This document shows positions 39,114-49,494 of a DNA stretch of 64,000 nt, piece by piece. The notes below the pieces were generated by a model. It worked only from the letters and a program-made list of their open reading frames with translations, ran no database searches and was not told where the DNA came from. Every line of letters starts with the position of its first letter. Positions within the stretch are counted from its first letter, which is position 1. The translations under genes were made by a program, and so were the position numbers. Location of the stretch: NCBI GenBank assembly GCA_965205965.1, contig CBDBHT010000008.1, forward strand, positions 682,001 through 746,000, read 5' to 3'. Source of the DNA: Bin55 sp965205965. GTDB lineage: Bacteria > Pseudomonadota > Gammaproteobacteria > Pseudomonadales > Azotimanducaceae.

Positions 39114-41819
39114 TCAGTACGTAATAACCGTGCGTTGCTCCTCGTCTTCCCCATCTTGGTTTAGTTCTATATCAGCAGATTGATTGTCGACCACACGTTC
39201 AATTTCAATCAACTGAGCACCTTTGGTTAAACGCATTAACCGCACACCTTGTGTTGCTCGTGATAATGGTCGTATTTCAGATACACTTGAACGTAGTAAC
39301 GTACCCTGATTCGTCAAAAAGATGACTTCATCGTTTTCAAATACTTGTACCGCTGCTGCTAAAGGCCCACTACGTTCCGTCTGCTTCAACACGATCATCC
39401 CTTTAATTCCTCTACCTTTAACCGGTATTTGATCAATGTTGGTACGCTTTCCGTAACCGTTCTCACTTGCAGCAAGTAAAAATCCACTCTTACGCGGAAT
39501 GATCAACGAAACCACACGCTGACTAGCCGTTATTCGCATCCCGCGTATTCCACGTGCAGTACGCCCCATTACACGCACGTCAGATTCTTTAAACTTTACC
39601 GCCAAACCAGAACTGGATACAAGCATGATGTCATTAGTTCCATCAGTCATATCTACGCCGATCAACGTATCAGCTTCGACAAGGTTTAAAGCACGTAAAC
39701 CACGTTTCCCAGGATGACGAAAATGAGAAAGACTAATTCGTTTGACCGTTCCGTTGGCAGTGGCCAACACAATGAACTGATCGTCTCTATATTCTTTAAT
39801 TGGTAAAAGGGTTGTAATCCGCTCGCCCGGTTCCATCGACAACATATTGACTAAGGGACGACCCTGCGAAATACGACTTCCTACCGGCACTTTAAACACC
39901 CGAAGCCAATAAACCTTACCGGTGTTGCTAAAGCAAAGCAACGTATCGTGCGTATTGGCTACCAGCAGGTGATCAACAAAGTCTTCATCGCGGACAGTGG
40001 TTGCTTTCTTACCTTTCCCACCGCGTTTTTGCGTTACATAGTTATCTAATGACTGTATCTTGGCATATCCACGGCGTGAGACGGTTACCACCACTTCCTC
40101 GGAAGGAATTAGATCTTCCTCCTCCAAGTCTTCTTGTGTAGATATGATCTCCGTACGTCTCTCATCGGCGAATCGATCGCGGATTTTTGCGAGTTCTTCT
40201 CGCACAACTACATTTAGTCGCTCATACGAATCGAGAATCTCTTGAAAATCGCGAATCTGCTCAATAATGCCCTCGTATTCTTCAATCACTCGACCTTTTT
40301 CTATTCCAGTAAGTCGTTGCAGTTGGAGATCAAGAATCGCTTGTGCCTGCGTGGTAGTTAACACATAAGATTCAATTCTTTGTACGTCATCCACACCATC
40401 CGAAACCGTTTTAGCCATCGGGCCCGATCCAGGATCAGCATCTTCCGGACGAGTTGCTTCTGATCCTGCTCGCTCAAGCAAAGTTTTAATCGTTTCAGAC
40501 TTCCATTCCCGACTAACAAGTGCTTCTCTCGCCTCTGCCGGCGTTTGTGAAGATTGAATCAAGGCTACGACTTCGTCAATGTTTTCAAGCGCAACGGCGT
40601 GCCCTTCAAGGATATGAGCACGGTTCCTACACTGATTGAGCCGGAACATAGTCCGTCGCGTTACGACTTCCCTACGGTGCTCAAGAAACGCCGTCAGCAT
40701 TTCCTTCAAATTGACGGTTCTAGGCTGGCCTTGAACCAAGGCCACACAATTAATACCGTAAGATGCCTGTAAACGCGTTTGTGAATAAAGATTGTTCAGT
40801 ACGATTTCCGCAGACTCACCCCGACGTAGTTCGATCACAATGCGCATACCGTCTTTGTCCGTCTCGTCGCGAAGATCGGTAATCCCCTCTATCTTCTTTC
40901 CACGTACTAGATCGGCGATTTTTTCAATCAATTTAGCCTTGTTCTGTTGGTACGGAATTTCGGTTACGACGATCGATTGCTTTCCACTAGCTTGACTTTC
41001 AATCTCAGCACGTGCTCGCACGAATATCGTTCCACGCCCTGTACGGTAAGCTTTCATGATGCCTGCTGCACCATTGATAATCCCCCCGGTTGGGAAATCC
41101 GGCCCTTTCACGTATTTCCGCATCAGCTCGTCTACGCTCAGCGCAGGGTCATCTACCAGCGCAATACATGCACTAACAATCTCTCCCAAATTGTGAGGCG
41201 GAACGTTGGTAGCCATTGCAACGGCAATGCCGGTAGCCCCATTGATCAATAGATTCGGCACTCGCGTCGGAAGCACGTCCGGAATCACGAGGGTTTCGTC
41301 GTAGTTCGGCGAGAAATCAACCGTATCTAAGTTCAAATCTTCCAGCATCGCTGATCCGATTCGCGTCATCCGTACTTCGGTATATCTTTGAGCAGCGGGA
41401 GGATCCGCATCAATCGATCCGAAATTTCCTTGTCCGTCAATGAGTTGGTAGCGCATGCTGAAGTCTTGAGCCATACGCACGATCGTCTCGTAAATGGCGG
41501 CCTCTCCGTGCGGGTGATACTTGCCCTGCACTTCACCTACGATGCGGGCGGATTTCATATGCGGTCTATTAAACGTATTGTTCATATCACCCATGGCGTA
41601 AAGAACACGCCGATGAACGGGCTTCAATCCGTCTCGAATATCCGGTAACGCCCTACCTATGATCACGCTCATGGCGTAACCTAAATAAGATTGTTTCAGC
41701 TCATCTTCAATTGTGACGGAGATGATGTCGCTGCTGGACGGTACGGCCGGATCGGCAACATTGGTACCATCGTCGGAAGACCCGGAAATGGAATCTTCCG
41801 GCGTGTCGTCGTCTGCCAT
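39114..41819 (-). CDS. gyrA: DNA gyrase subunit A
   Basis: 901 residues. An acidic 30-residue N-terminal extension precedes IISVTIEDELKQSYLGYAMSV. The catalytic tyrosine is Tyr146 (AAQRYTEVR), and the GyrA box QKRGGKG is in the C-terminal DNA-wrapping domain, so it is gyrase and not topoisomerase IV. The quinolone-determining helix reads HPHGEAAIYE (residues 102-111): the positions of E. coli Asp82, Ser83 and Asp87 are Glu106, Ala107 and Glu111. serC follows on the same strand and ubiG is divergent. Confidence 0.97.
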   Translation of the reverse strand: MADDDTPEDSISGSSDDGTNVADPAVPSSSDIISVTIEDELKQSYLGYAMSVIIGRALPDIRDGLKPVHRRVLYAMGDMNNTFNRPHMKSARIVGEVQGKYHPHGEAAIYETIVRMAQDFSMRYQLIDGQGNFGSIDADPPAAQRYTEVRMTRIGSAMLEDLNLDTVDFSPNYDETLVIPDVLPTRVPNLLINGATGIAVAMATNVPPHNLGEIVSACIALVDDPALSVDELMRKYVKGPDFPTGGIINGAAGIMKAYRTGRGTIFVRARAEIESQASGKQSIVVTEIPYQQNKAKLIEKIADLVRGKKIEGITDLRDETDKDGMRIVIELRRGESAEIVLNNLYSQTRLQASYGINCVALVQGQPRTVNLKEMLTAFLEHRREVVTRRTMFRLNQCRNRAHILEGHAVALENIDEVVALIQSSQTPAEAREALVSREWKSETIKTLLERAGSEATRPEDADPGSGPMAKTVSDGVDDVQRIESYVLTTTQAQAILDLQLQRLTGIEKGRVIEEYEGIIEQIRDFQEILDSYERLNVVVREELAKIRDRFADERRTEIISTQEDLEEEDLIPSEEVVVTVSRRGYAKIQSLDNYVTQKRGGKGKKATTVRDEDFVDHLLVANTHDTLLCFSNTGKVYWLRVFKVPVGSRISQGRPLVNMLSMEPGERITTLLPIKEYRDDQFIVLATANGTVKRISLSHFRHPGKRGLRALNLVEADTLIGVDMTDGTNDIMLVSSSGLAVKFKESDVRVMGRTARGIRGMRITASQRVVSLIIPRKSGFLLAASENGYGKRTNIDQIPVKGRGIKGMIVLKQTERSGPLAAAVQVFENDEVIFLTNQGTLLRSSVSEIRPLSRATQGVRLMRLTKGAQLIEIERVVDNQSADIELNQDGEDEEQRTVITY

Positions 41820-42069
41820 TTACTATCGAATTTCCGTTGAAAAACGGTATGAGATTTGAGTGGGCATTTTAACCTAACATGTCGTTCTATATCTCCGGAA
41901 TTCTGTCTCGCGCCAAGGCAGTTACAGCGTGTTAGAGAGTGCTTATATGGGGATGAAAAATGTACACATTAGACGTGAAAATGCAGGCAACTGCGTCGGA
42001 GCACATTTTCAATCCGACCGACACATAATGTTCCTATCGACAACTAATAGAACGAACAGAGTTTTATCA
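41820..42069. promoter_or_regulatory. Divergent gyrA/ubiG promoter region
   Basis: 250 bases between the gyrA start (minus) and the ubiG start (plus). The plus strand is open from 41929 in frame with ubiG, but homologues start at MNIDPKEIKKFNSLA, so this is more likely leader sequence. No clear promoter boxes picked. Confidence 0.4.
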
Positions 42070-42771
42070 ATGAACATAGATCCGAAGGAGATTAAGAAGT
42101 TCAATTCATTGGCTCACCAGTGGTGGGACCCTGAGGGAAAGTTTCGCACTCTTCATGACATCAATGAAGTTCGGTTGAAATTTGTCATGGACAGAGCCTT
42201 AATAAAAGGCCGAAAAGTCATTGAAGCTGGATGTGGAGGTGGGGTCCTTACCGAGAGTTTCGTTAAAAACGAGGCAGAAACCACAGGCATAGACCCTGCA
42301 CACGGGCCTCTAGCCGTGGCCAAAATACACGCTATTGAAACAGGCATTGAAGATCGTATACGCTACATCGAAACGTCCACCGAAGCTTTTGCTGAAGAGG
42401 AACCTGAACAATTCGATGTCGTTACTGCTATGGAAATGCTTGAGCATGTCCCTGACTTCCATGCAACAGTCCGCGCGCTAGCACAATTAACTCGCCCTGG
42501 AGGAAACGTTTTTGTGTCAACTATCAACCGTCACCCTAAAGCCTACTTGCTTGCAATTATCGGAGCAGAGTACCTATTGAACATACTGCCACGCGGCACA
42601 CACGATTATCAGAAATTCATTAAACCATCTGAGCTCTCTCGCACATTTCGGGCTGCTAATTTAACCGTTTCAGAAATTCGTGGTTATACCTATCAGCCCT
42701 TCACTCGAGCGTGTCGCCTTACAAACGACATTTCGGTGAACTACTTACTCCACGCGAAGAAAGATGGTTGA
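42070..42771 (+). CDS. ubiG: Ubiquinone biosynthesis O-methyltransferase UbiG
   Basis: 233 residues. This class-I SAM methyltransferase makes both O-methylations of the ubiquinone ring. FNSLAHQWWDPEGKFRTLHD is the UbiG-specific N-terminus, VIEAGCGGGVLTE is SAM motif I, and FDVVTAMEMLEHVPD is motif II. Its position divergent from gyrA is as in E. coli. It indicates a ubiquinone-based respiratory chain. It overlaps the next gene by eight bases. Confidence 0.95.
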   Translation: MNIDPKEIKKFNSLAHQWWDPEGKFRTLHDINEVRLKFVMDRALIKGRKVIEAGCGGGVLTESFVKNEAETTGIDPAHGPLAVAKIHAIETGIEDRIRYIETSTEAFAEEEPEQFDVVTAMEMLEHVPDFHATVRALAQLTRPGGNVFVSTINRHPKAYLLAIIGAEYLLNILPRGTHDYQKFIKPSELSRTFRAANLTVSEIRGYTYQPFTRACRLTNDISVNYLLHAKKDG

Positions 42772-43531
42772 ACAGTACAAGCCGAAATCTGATCTTCTCG
42801 TTGGCCGGACTATATTGATAACCGGTGCCGGCGATGGCATCGGAAAAGTTGCAGCACAAACCTTTGCAAAATACGGTGCCGACGTGCTTCTTCTTGGAAA
42901 GACAAGATCGAAGCTGGAGGCGGTTAACGATTCAATTGTTAAAATTACGAAGACTCGACCAGTCATTATCCCAGTTGATCTAGAGTACCTTCAAGAAAGT
43001 TCCCTTGCTTCCTTGCGCGACTCTATCAACACAGAATTTGGCAAACTAGATGGTTTATTACATAACGCTGCAAAATTAGGTCCGAAAGTACCGATCGAGC
43101 ACTATCCTGAAACAGAGTTTGAGAGTGTCATGCGTATCAATCTGTTTGCCGTATATCAACTTTCGCGTATTCTGTTACCTCTACTTTCCAAAGCTAACGA
43201 CGCATCTGTCGTTTTAACTTCTTCTGGCGTAGGCAGAAAAGGACGAGCATATTGGGGAGCTTACGCGGTAAGCAAATTCGCTGTAGAGGGGCTTGCTGAA
43301 GTATTAGCTGACGAACTGCAGGGTACTACAAATATTCGAATTAATACTGTGAATCCTGGGGGCATTCGAACATCCATGAGAGCGGAAGCATATCCTGCCG
43401 AGAATGCACTTTTGCTTCCTACTCCTGCGACGCTCATGCCTTTGTATCTATACTTAATGGGGCCAGACTCTGTCGACATAACTGGTCGACGTTTCGAAGC
43501 ACTCAGTTGGAAAGCATCTATAAACTCGTAG
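42764..43531 (+). CDS. yciK: SDR-family oxidoreductase, YciK-like
   Basis: 255 residues of a classical short-chain dehydrogenase: TGAGDGIGK for NAD(P) binding (residues 20-28), HNAAKLGP, the catalytic Ser in LTSSGVGRKGRAYWGAYAVSK with the Tyr-x3-Lys pair. The LGPKVPIEHYP and NPGGIRTSMRAEAYP segments match YciK, whose physiological substrate is not known. It follows ubiG with an 8-base overlap, so the two are cotranscribed. An IS630 remnant begins right at its stop. Confidence 0.88.
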   Translation: MVEQYKPKSDLLVGRTILITGAGDGIGKVAAQTFAKYGADVLLLGKTRSKLEAVNDSIVKITKTRPVIIPVDLEYLQESSLASLRDSINTEFGKLDGLLHNAAKLGPKVPIEHYPETEFESVMRINLFAVYQLSRILLPLLSKANDASVVLTSSGVGRKGRAYWGAYAVSKFAVEGLAEVLADELQGTTNIRINTVNPGGIRTSMRAEAYPAENALLLPTPATLMPLYLYLMGPDSVDITGRRFEALSWKASINS

Positions 43532-44143
43532 GTTGCCCTATTCTAACAATACGTGTCTATGATAGTGGACTGGAAGGAGTTCTGGGATCAGGGGATTGCT
43601 GGTCCGGTACCGACGGACGGGCAGGTGGTGGATGCGCTAGGGGTAACGAAGCGGACCTGCCAGCCACAAGCCACATGCGTCGGCGGGCGATGGAGTAGGG
43701 GTCCGATGATGGCTCTGGAGCGCAGGCCACAGCCGGTGCCTCCGGTGCCGAAGAAGCTGGACGGGGAGAAGGAAGCGCGTCTGGTTCAGGTGGCCTGTTC
43801 GGTTCCGCCGGAAGGCCCCGTGTTCGGTGGACCGTGAAGATGCTGGCGGAAGAGATGGTTCGGCTTGAAGTGGTCAACCGATTTCCGAGGAGATCATGCG
43901 GAAGACGTTAAAAAACGAGTTGAAACCGTGGCGGCGGGCAATGTGGTGCATTCCGCAGGAGTAAAGTCACCCTTTCGTGGCCGGGCATGGAGCGGGTGCT
44001 CAAGGTATACCAGCGGTCGTACGACCCGCAGCATCCGGTGGTGTGCATGGACGAGGTGAGCGAGCAGCTAGTGGCTGAAGTTCACGAGAAGTTGCCGGCA
44101 CGCCCCGGGTCGCCGGAGAAGTACCGACGCCCACTATCTCCGC
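43530..44143 (+). pseudogene. IS630-family element remnant, copy 3
   Basis: It shares the left end and the first half of the transposase with copy 1 (TDGQVVDALGVTKRTCQ, VPKKLDGEKEARLVQVACS), with several indels. Here the slip site has six A instead of seven, and the sequence reads in frame through LKNELKPWRR. It is cut off at 44143 by the DruA-IS4 element, after the KYRRPLSP region. Confidence 0.75.
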
Positions 44144-46690
44144 CAATGGCATTCGTTTAGTGAATTTTGCCATGTCGGTTAAGGATTTGGTATTGGGTCT
44201 TGGTTATCCGCTGATTTTTTATTCCGTTAGCGAGTTGCCGGTGCCGGTGCTCCCCTGCTTCGCTGCCACTTTCCGATCGGTTTTCGGGATCGCCGTTCAT
44301 AGGACCTACCCGGACGGAGCCGTTGCCGACACCGGACGATCTCGCCGACAATACGGGCTACGGTTTCCCGGAGGGCGGATGCCTGCTGAAGTAGCAGGCA
44401 TCCGATGTTGGCCGCCACCGCCGCAAGTCCGTGCTTGAAATTCGTCTGCATCGGCGGCTTGCCGTCGTTCGACAGCCCCCCGTTTAAATGATCCTCGCCG
44501 TGGTTGGCGAACAGCCGGGTCATGGTAATCAGGGTGAAGCATGCATACAGTTCCTGTTTCACGCCCCGCTCGCTTTGCCCATGAAAGTCCTCAACCTCCA
44601 TCAGCCGTTTGGATACCTTGTACAGTTCCTCGATGCCCCATCTCGCGTGATACAGATCCGACAGCTGGTCGATGGAATACAGGTCCCGGTCCAGCAGGGT
44701 CGTGCCCAGGATGAAGACGGTATCGCCCACGGCATATTCACCAGCCGCAAACGGTGTGGGCCGAATGCGGCTCCGGGGTTCCTTCGGCGTAGTCTGGTCA
44801 GCGTGCGTTGGCGGGGAACGACCTCGATGACCGTATCCCGGCGGCTGCCGTGGATGAAGCGGTCGACATCGATACCGGTTTTCCGTTTCATCCGGAACAC
44901 CGCGTGCAGTCCCCGAATCGTATGCGCGTGCAGCATCTCATAGGAATAGTAGCCCCGGTCATAGACCACCACATCGTTCGCCGACAGCACGTTCAGGTGG
45001 GCCAGTGCCGCCGCGCGTTCGTTTCCATGCGCATGCAGGTCGAAGTCAACCGGTAGTCGGGACTGCAGCCGATACAGGCAACTCACCAGACCCTGCGGAT
45101 AATGGGCACCGTCTACCGGCGTCCGCCAGCCTTCATGCACCCGTCCGCGAGGCAGGTTCAGGTAGGTTCCATCGACCGCAAACACCCGATGCCCCTGCCA
45201 CCGCCGGTCCGTGTCGGGCCGGACTTTCCGTGCGTGCCGGGGTCGGCCTTCGGCGTCGAAGAGCACCTTGAGGATTTCCTGGTGCAAGGTCTTGAACAGC
45301 TGCTCGTCCAGCCTGGCCCGGGCACTGCAGATGGAGGACGGCGACACCGGAGCCGGCTGTGGCAGTTCGATCCCCATCGTCCGGCATTGCCCCCACAGTT
45401 CGGCCAGCGTGGTCGCATATCCCGGACGCCCCTTCGAAAACACCAGCCGGAAAACGAACAGCACGACCACCAGCGTGTTCAGCACGCGCCGCCGCCGCCG
45501 CTGCCAGAGCCGGTCATGCCGGTTGGCGACACCCACGAGCGTCTCGACGATGCCGCTCCAGAGCCGGACAAAAGCATCCTCCGGAGCCAGGGCCGCCACC
45601 GGCGGCCTGCGGGAACGGCGTCCGGATCGACGGGAGCCGGTCAGCAGCACCTGCTTCCAGTCTTTCGTCAGCGGATACAGGTAAACGTCCTTCGGAGTCC
45701 TGCCTGCCTCCGATGCATTCGCCTTGCGTCCCTTCGTCCGGCCAATGCACTGCCAGTTGGCCGCACGGTAGCAGGTCCCCCGGTACTTCGCCGGATCCAC
45801 AAAGGTCTCCGCCAGTACCGGCTCCAGGCCGTGCCGCTCCTTCCAGTCCCCGGGCAACCGCCGAACCGCCATCGACAGGGCCTTCGAGGCCAGATACGGA
45901 ACCCGAACCCAAGGGAAAATCAGGAACCGGGAGTTGTTCACCACCCCCTGCAGACGCTTCGCCCGATCCCGCCAGCCAATCCAGGCGTCACGACAGGGAA
46001 GCCGGGTCGTGCCCGCCTCAAACAGCAGACAGCCCAGCTTGCGACCCCGACGATCCCGCAGCCAGTAGCGCAGGAAACAGCCGAACGGATGCCGGTAACC
46101 CAGCTCATGATGCCGATCCACCCATTCCTTCCATTCCTCAACGGCCTCCCCTCCGCCACAACCTCCAGTTCCAGCGGCATCAGCTCCTTCAACTCACACT
46201 CTATGGCGGAGCCCGGATCCGAGCGGCTCGTATGCCGCGGTCTCCGACCCCCGGTTCCCGTTCTCGATCCCGGCCGCTTCGCCGGCAGCGACACGATGCC
46301 GCCGGACTCCAGCTGCTCCAGCATCCGCAGACAGGACCCCAGTCGATCCCGACCCTTCGGCGTGAACCAGCCCAGATGAGTGCACAGGGTGGCAGCCAAC
46401 TCATGGCGGCTCAGTGCCGGAAACATTTTCACCGTCTTCTGAAGGTCCGCAATCTGACGGCGGGTCAGCCGCGTGCCACAGAAGGTGGTCGACTTCAAAT
46501 TCTCGATTCGGGAATCCATCACGTTTGCACCAGAGATAATCTAACTTAAGCGTAGATTGCCATAACCCATGCTGAAACGCAAGTGTTTTTTTGAAGAATC
46601 CCAACAGAACCGAATATCTTTCCGTATATCAACCGGTTACACGACATCCTCAAAGACCAGGATCCCTTTCCGCTAATCCGAATGCCATTG
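44144..46690 (-). mobile_element. IS4-type element whose transposase carries a DruA (DUF4338) domain
   Basis: 2547 bp bounded by CAATGGCATTCG at 44144 and its exact inverse CGAATGCCATTG ending at 46690. The left neighbour is an IS630 remnant and the right neighbour an ISNCY-like remnant, with no matching duplication, so at least one flank was rearranged after insertion. The single gene reads on the minus strand. Its right ~145 bp, from the AAGCGTAG sequence to the end, recurs five more times in the window. Confidence 0.8.
44230..46520 (-). pseudogene. DruA-domain (DUF4338)-IS4 transposase fusion, two frameshifts
   Basis: The conceptual protein is about 750 residues. Residues 1-85 (RIENLKSTTFCGTRLTRRQ, FPALSRHELAATLCTHLGWF, RDRLGSCLRMLEQLESGGIV) are the N-terminal part of DUF4338. 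After a shift near 46150 come RHHELGYRHPFGCFLRYWL, AWIGWRDRAKRLQGVVNNSR, FLIFPWVRVPYLASKAL, ETFVDPAKYRGTCYRAANW and DVYLYPLTKDW, the core of DruA-type proteins. An IS4-type DDE domain follows: VFAVDGTYLNLPRG, NDVVVYDRGYYSYEM, and after a second shift near 44745 DLYHARWGIEELYKVSKRL with the catalytic Glu. DruA is a Druantia defence component of unknown chemistry; here it is part of a transposase. Confidence 0.8.
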
Positions 46691-47509
46691 GGTGTTGAAG
46701 GGGGAGACCATTCCGGCCTCGGAGAAGATTTTTTCCGTGTTTGAGGAACACACCCGTTGGATCAGCAAAGGCAAAGCAGCTCGACCGGTCGAGCTGGGGG
46801 TGCCCTTGGCGGCGATGGAAGACCAGCATCAGTTCATTCTCGACTACCGGATCATGTGGGAGGGTAGCGATGTGGATTCGGCTATCCCGCTGGTGGAGTC
46901 TTGCAAGCAACGCTATCCGGAGTTGACGGCCTGCAGCTTCGACCGGGGCTTTTACAGTCCCTCCAACCGGAGCCGGTTGGAGCAGATGTTGGAGGTGGCG
47001 GCCTTGCCTGCCCAAGGTCGGCTGTCGCCGATAGCGAAAGCACGCGAGCGGGAGGCCCGATTCGCGGCGACCCGCCACCAGCATCCGGCGGTGGAATCGG
47101 CGATCCACCACCTGGAAAGCCATGGTCTGGATCGGATCCGAACGCACGGACGGAAAGGCTTTGCCCGAACGGTGGCCCTGGCGATTCTGGCAGCCAACCT
47201 CCATCGTTTAGGCACGCTGCTGCTGGCCCGGGATCGCAAGCGGGAGCGACGTCGCTCCCGCTTGCGATCCCGGGCCAGGCAGCCTGACCCCTCGGCATCC
47301 GCTCCGCAACAGCAGGCTCAACCTCCCGACCTGTACGGGCAGGAAACTCTTGTCCCGCAGCTGGACGGGAAGCCTCTACGCACACCCCAATCAAGCACTC
47401 CAACCACCTCAGAACCACACCACGCTACCCAATCGAGCGTTCTGAAACGGACGAACGCTCTTTCAATACCATCTACAGACTGGAAATCAGGGGTTTTCTG
47501 CCAAACACT
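46691..47509 (+). pseudogene. Diverged ISNCY-like element, 3' half
   Basis: It begins inside a transposase (GETIPASEKIFSVFEEHTRW) exactly at the end of the DruA-IS4 element. It reads GVPLAAMEDQHQFILDY, CSFDRGFYSPSNRSRL and HHLESHGLDRIRTHGRKGF, clearly related to but diverged from the 1.8-kb family (CSFDRGFHSP, ALESHGLDRVRTHG). It ends GGGTTTTCTGCCAAACACT, a variant of that family's end, followed by AACT and then copy B. The tail of its gene contains a 56-bp perfect palindrome. Confidence 0.75.
47223..47278. repeat. 56-bp perfect palindrome
   Basis: Two 28-base arms with no spacer. The left arm begins CTGGCCCGGGATCGCAAG and ends CGGGAGCGAC; the right arm is its exact reverse complement. It lies in the arginine-rich tail of the diverged transposase (encoding DRKRERRRSRLRSRA). 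It is much longer and more perfect than a terminator stem, and no T run follows. Confidence 0.95.
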
Positions 47510-47513
47510 AACT

Positions 47514-49338
47514 AGTGTCTGCGGGAAAACCCCATTTTACGATGGGTTTAAGCCACGTGATGGTATCCGCCGCTCAGGGGATCATGTTGATTTAGGAGAT
47601 GTACGACGGGTCATCCGCCCATCGGAGCTCCAAAAGTGCGAATGCTGTTCTCCTGCTCGCTTTCGGGGCGTGCGAAGTCCGTCCCGAGGGGCGGGAAGGA
47701 TGGATATTGAGGATGGAGACGGCTAGGCCGCCAAACGATAGGGTGGTGCGTGCGTGCGATGGTACCGCCGCGCCGCCCGTTGCTGCAGCAAGCGTCCGAA
47801 TTGGTGCAGGTTGGCTGCGAGGATCGAGATACCCACGGTGCGTTCGAAGCCTGCCCGGCCCTGCGTGCGCACCCGGTCCAAGCCATGACTTTCCAACGCA
47901 TGGATCGCCGATTCCACGCCCGGATGCCGGCGGCGTCGCGCCACGAACGATGCTTTACCTTCCCGAGCTCGGCTGGCCTCCGTGCCGCGCCCCTTCGCGG
48001 GCAACGCGACGTGCTCCAGCACCGCGGCCAGTTGCTGTTGGTTGGCGGGGCTGTGGAACCCCCGGTCGAAACTGCATCCGCGCAACTCCGGATACTGTGC
48101 CTGGCATGCCGCCACCAGCGGAACGGCCACGTCCACATCGCCGCCATGCCACTGCAAGTGCCAACCCAGGATGAACGGATGTTGATCTTCCAGCATCGTC
48201 AGAGGAACCCCCAGCTCCACCGGCCGGCCGGCCTTGCCCTTCATGATCCAGCGCGTATGCGGCTCGAACAGCGAGAACAGTTTCTCCTCGTGCGGGATCG
48301 TTTCCCCTTCCAGCACGCGACGGCGGATCTGATCCTGCAAACGCACCGAGCAGGCGTGAAACCAGTGCCATCGCGACAGCTGCGCCGGCGACACCGAGCC
48401 CTCCGGCAATCCTTCCAGCTCCTCCAGCGTGTCGCCCAGACGCCCCGTCAGATCGCCGCACAGGGTCAACCACGCCGCCACCGCCTTCGGGGCGGCGGCA
48501 CCACAACCGCGCACGGCTCACCCGTTGATAATAGCCCTGCCGAACCTGGCTCCGCCAGTACTGCCCCTGCCGCCATCCCGACACCTCATGCGATCCGCAA
48601 CAGACCGAAACCTCCGTCAGCAGCACCCGCATCGCATCCCACAGCAGGTTCACGTCCGTCGGGTAATGCACGTCCGTCTCCACTACGAACGAGTCAACCC
48701 GACCGTCCAAGGCGGTGCCAGGGAACTTTCCCGCCACCGCATGACCCTCCCGTACCAGCAGCGCATTCAATTCCTGTAGCAACGCCGGCGTCACCAGCGA
48801 CACGTTGTCCTGCAAGGTGCGCACCGAATACATCCAGTCATCCAGAAACCCATGCTGCAACATCTTCCGTACCACCTGGTGATGGTTCACCAACTCCCCC
48901 AGACGGTCGTAGTCGCAATTCAAACCCTGCTTGAGCACCGCCATCACCAGAACCCGCCACAGCGTCATCCCTGGCCGACCGTTCTCCGGATCCCGATCCG
49001 CGGTCACATGGCAACCCAGTAACCCTTCCAATTCCTCCCGACACGACACGTACAGATGCTGCAATCCCAACAGCAACGCCGGAATGCCATCCCGTGATTT
49101 CACGTTCATCCTGATCTCACCGATCGGCCTCTCATCCAACCGCAAGGCGTGCTAGAAACGTCTCATGATCGCTGCTCTCCCGACGAAGATCCGCACAGAA
49201 CCCCCTGAAACCCCTAAAAAAGCCCATTTCAACGCCTCCAACGGCAATCTTCACCCGTAGCATTTTAGCTCAAAATACCCTCCCATGCCGCAATAATCAG
49301 CACTTTGATACAATCATCAGGGTTTTCGCACAGACACT
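47514..49338 (-). mobile_element. 1.8-kb ISNCY-like element, copy B
   Basis: 1825 bp with AACT duplicated on both sides (47510-47513 and 49339-49342). The right-hand AACT runs directly into the AAGCGTAG segment of the DruA-IS4 end, so it was inserted in such an end. Confidence 0.85.
47723..49166 (-). pseudogene. ISNCY-like transposase, copy B (nonsense and frameshift)
   Basis: The ATG at 49166 is followed by a stop at codon 5 (MRRF then TAG, where copy A has GAG-type reading). From the next in-frame start at 49145 the reading is open to about 48500, where an indel in the RLWCRRP region shifts the frame. The last part reads to 47723. Non-functional. Confidence 0.8.
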
Positions 49339-49494
49339 AACTAAGCGTAGACTGCCATAACCCATGCTGAAACGTAAGTGTTTTTTAAAGAACCCAAAAA
49401 GAACCGAATAGGTTTCTATACATCAACCGGTTACACGATATCCTCAAAGACTAGGATCCCTTTCCGCTAATCCGAATGCCATTGCTTACCCCCG
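49339..49494 (+). repeat. Stranded terminal piece of the DruA-IS4 element
   Basis: About 155 bp matching 46545-46690 and ending precisely in CCGAATGCCATTG at 49494. It is bordered by ISNCY-like copy B on the left and a different IS1380 remnant on the right. It pairs as an inverted repeat with 52086-52232. Confidence 0.8.

Noticed and set aside
44230..46520. A genuine Druantia defence locus
   Set aside because: Only the DruA domain is present, joined to a DDE transposase within IS ends. No DruE helicase or other Druantia genes are in the window.
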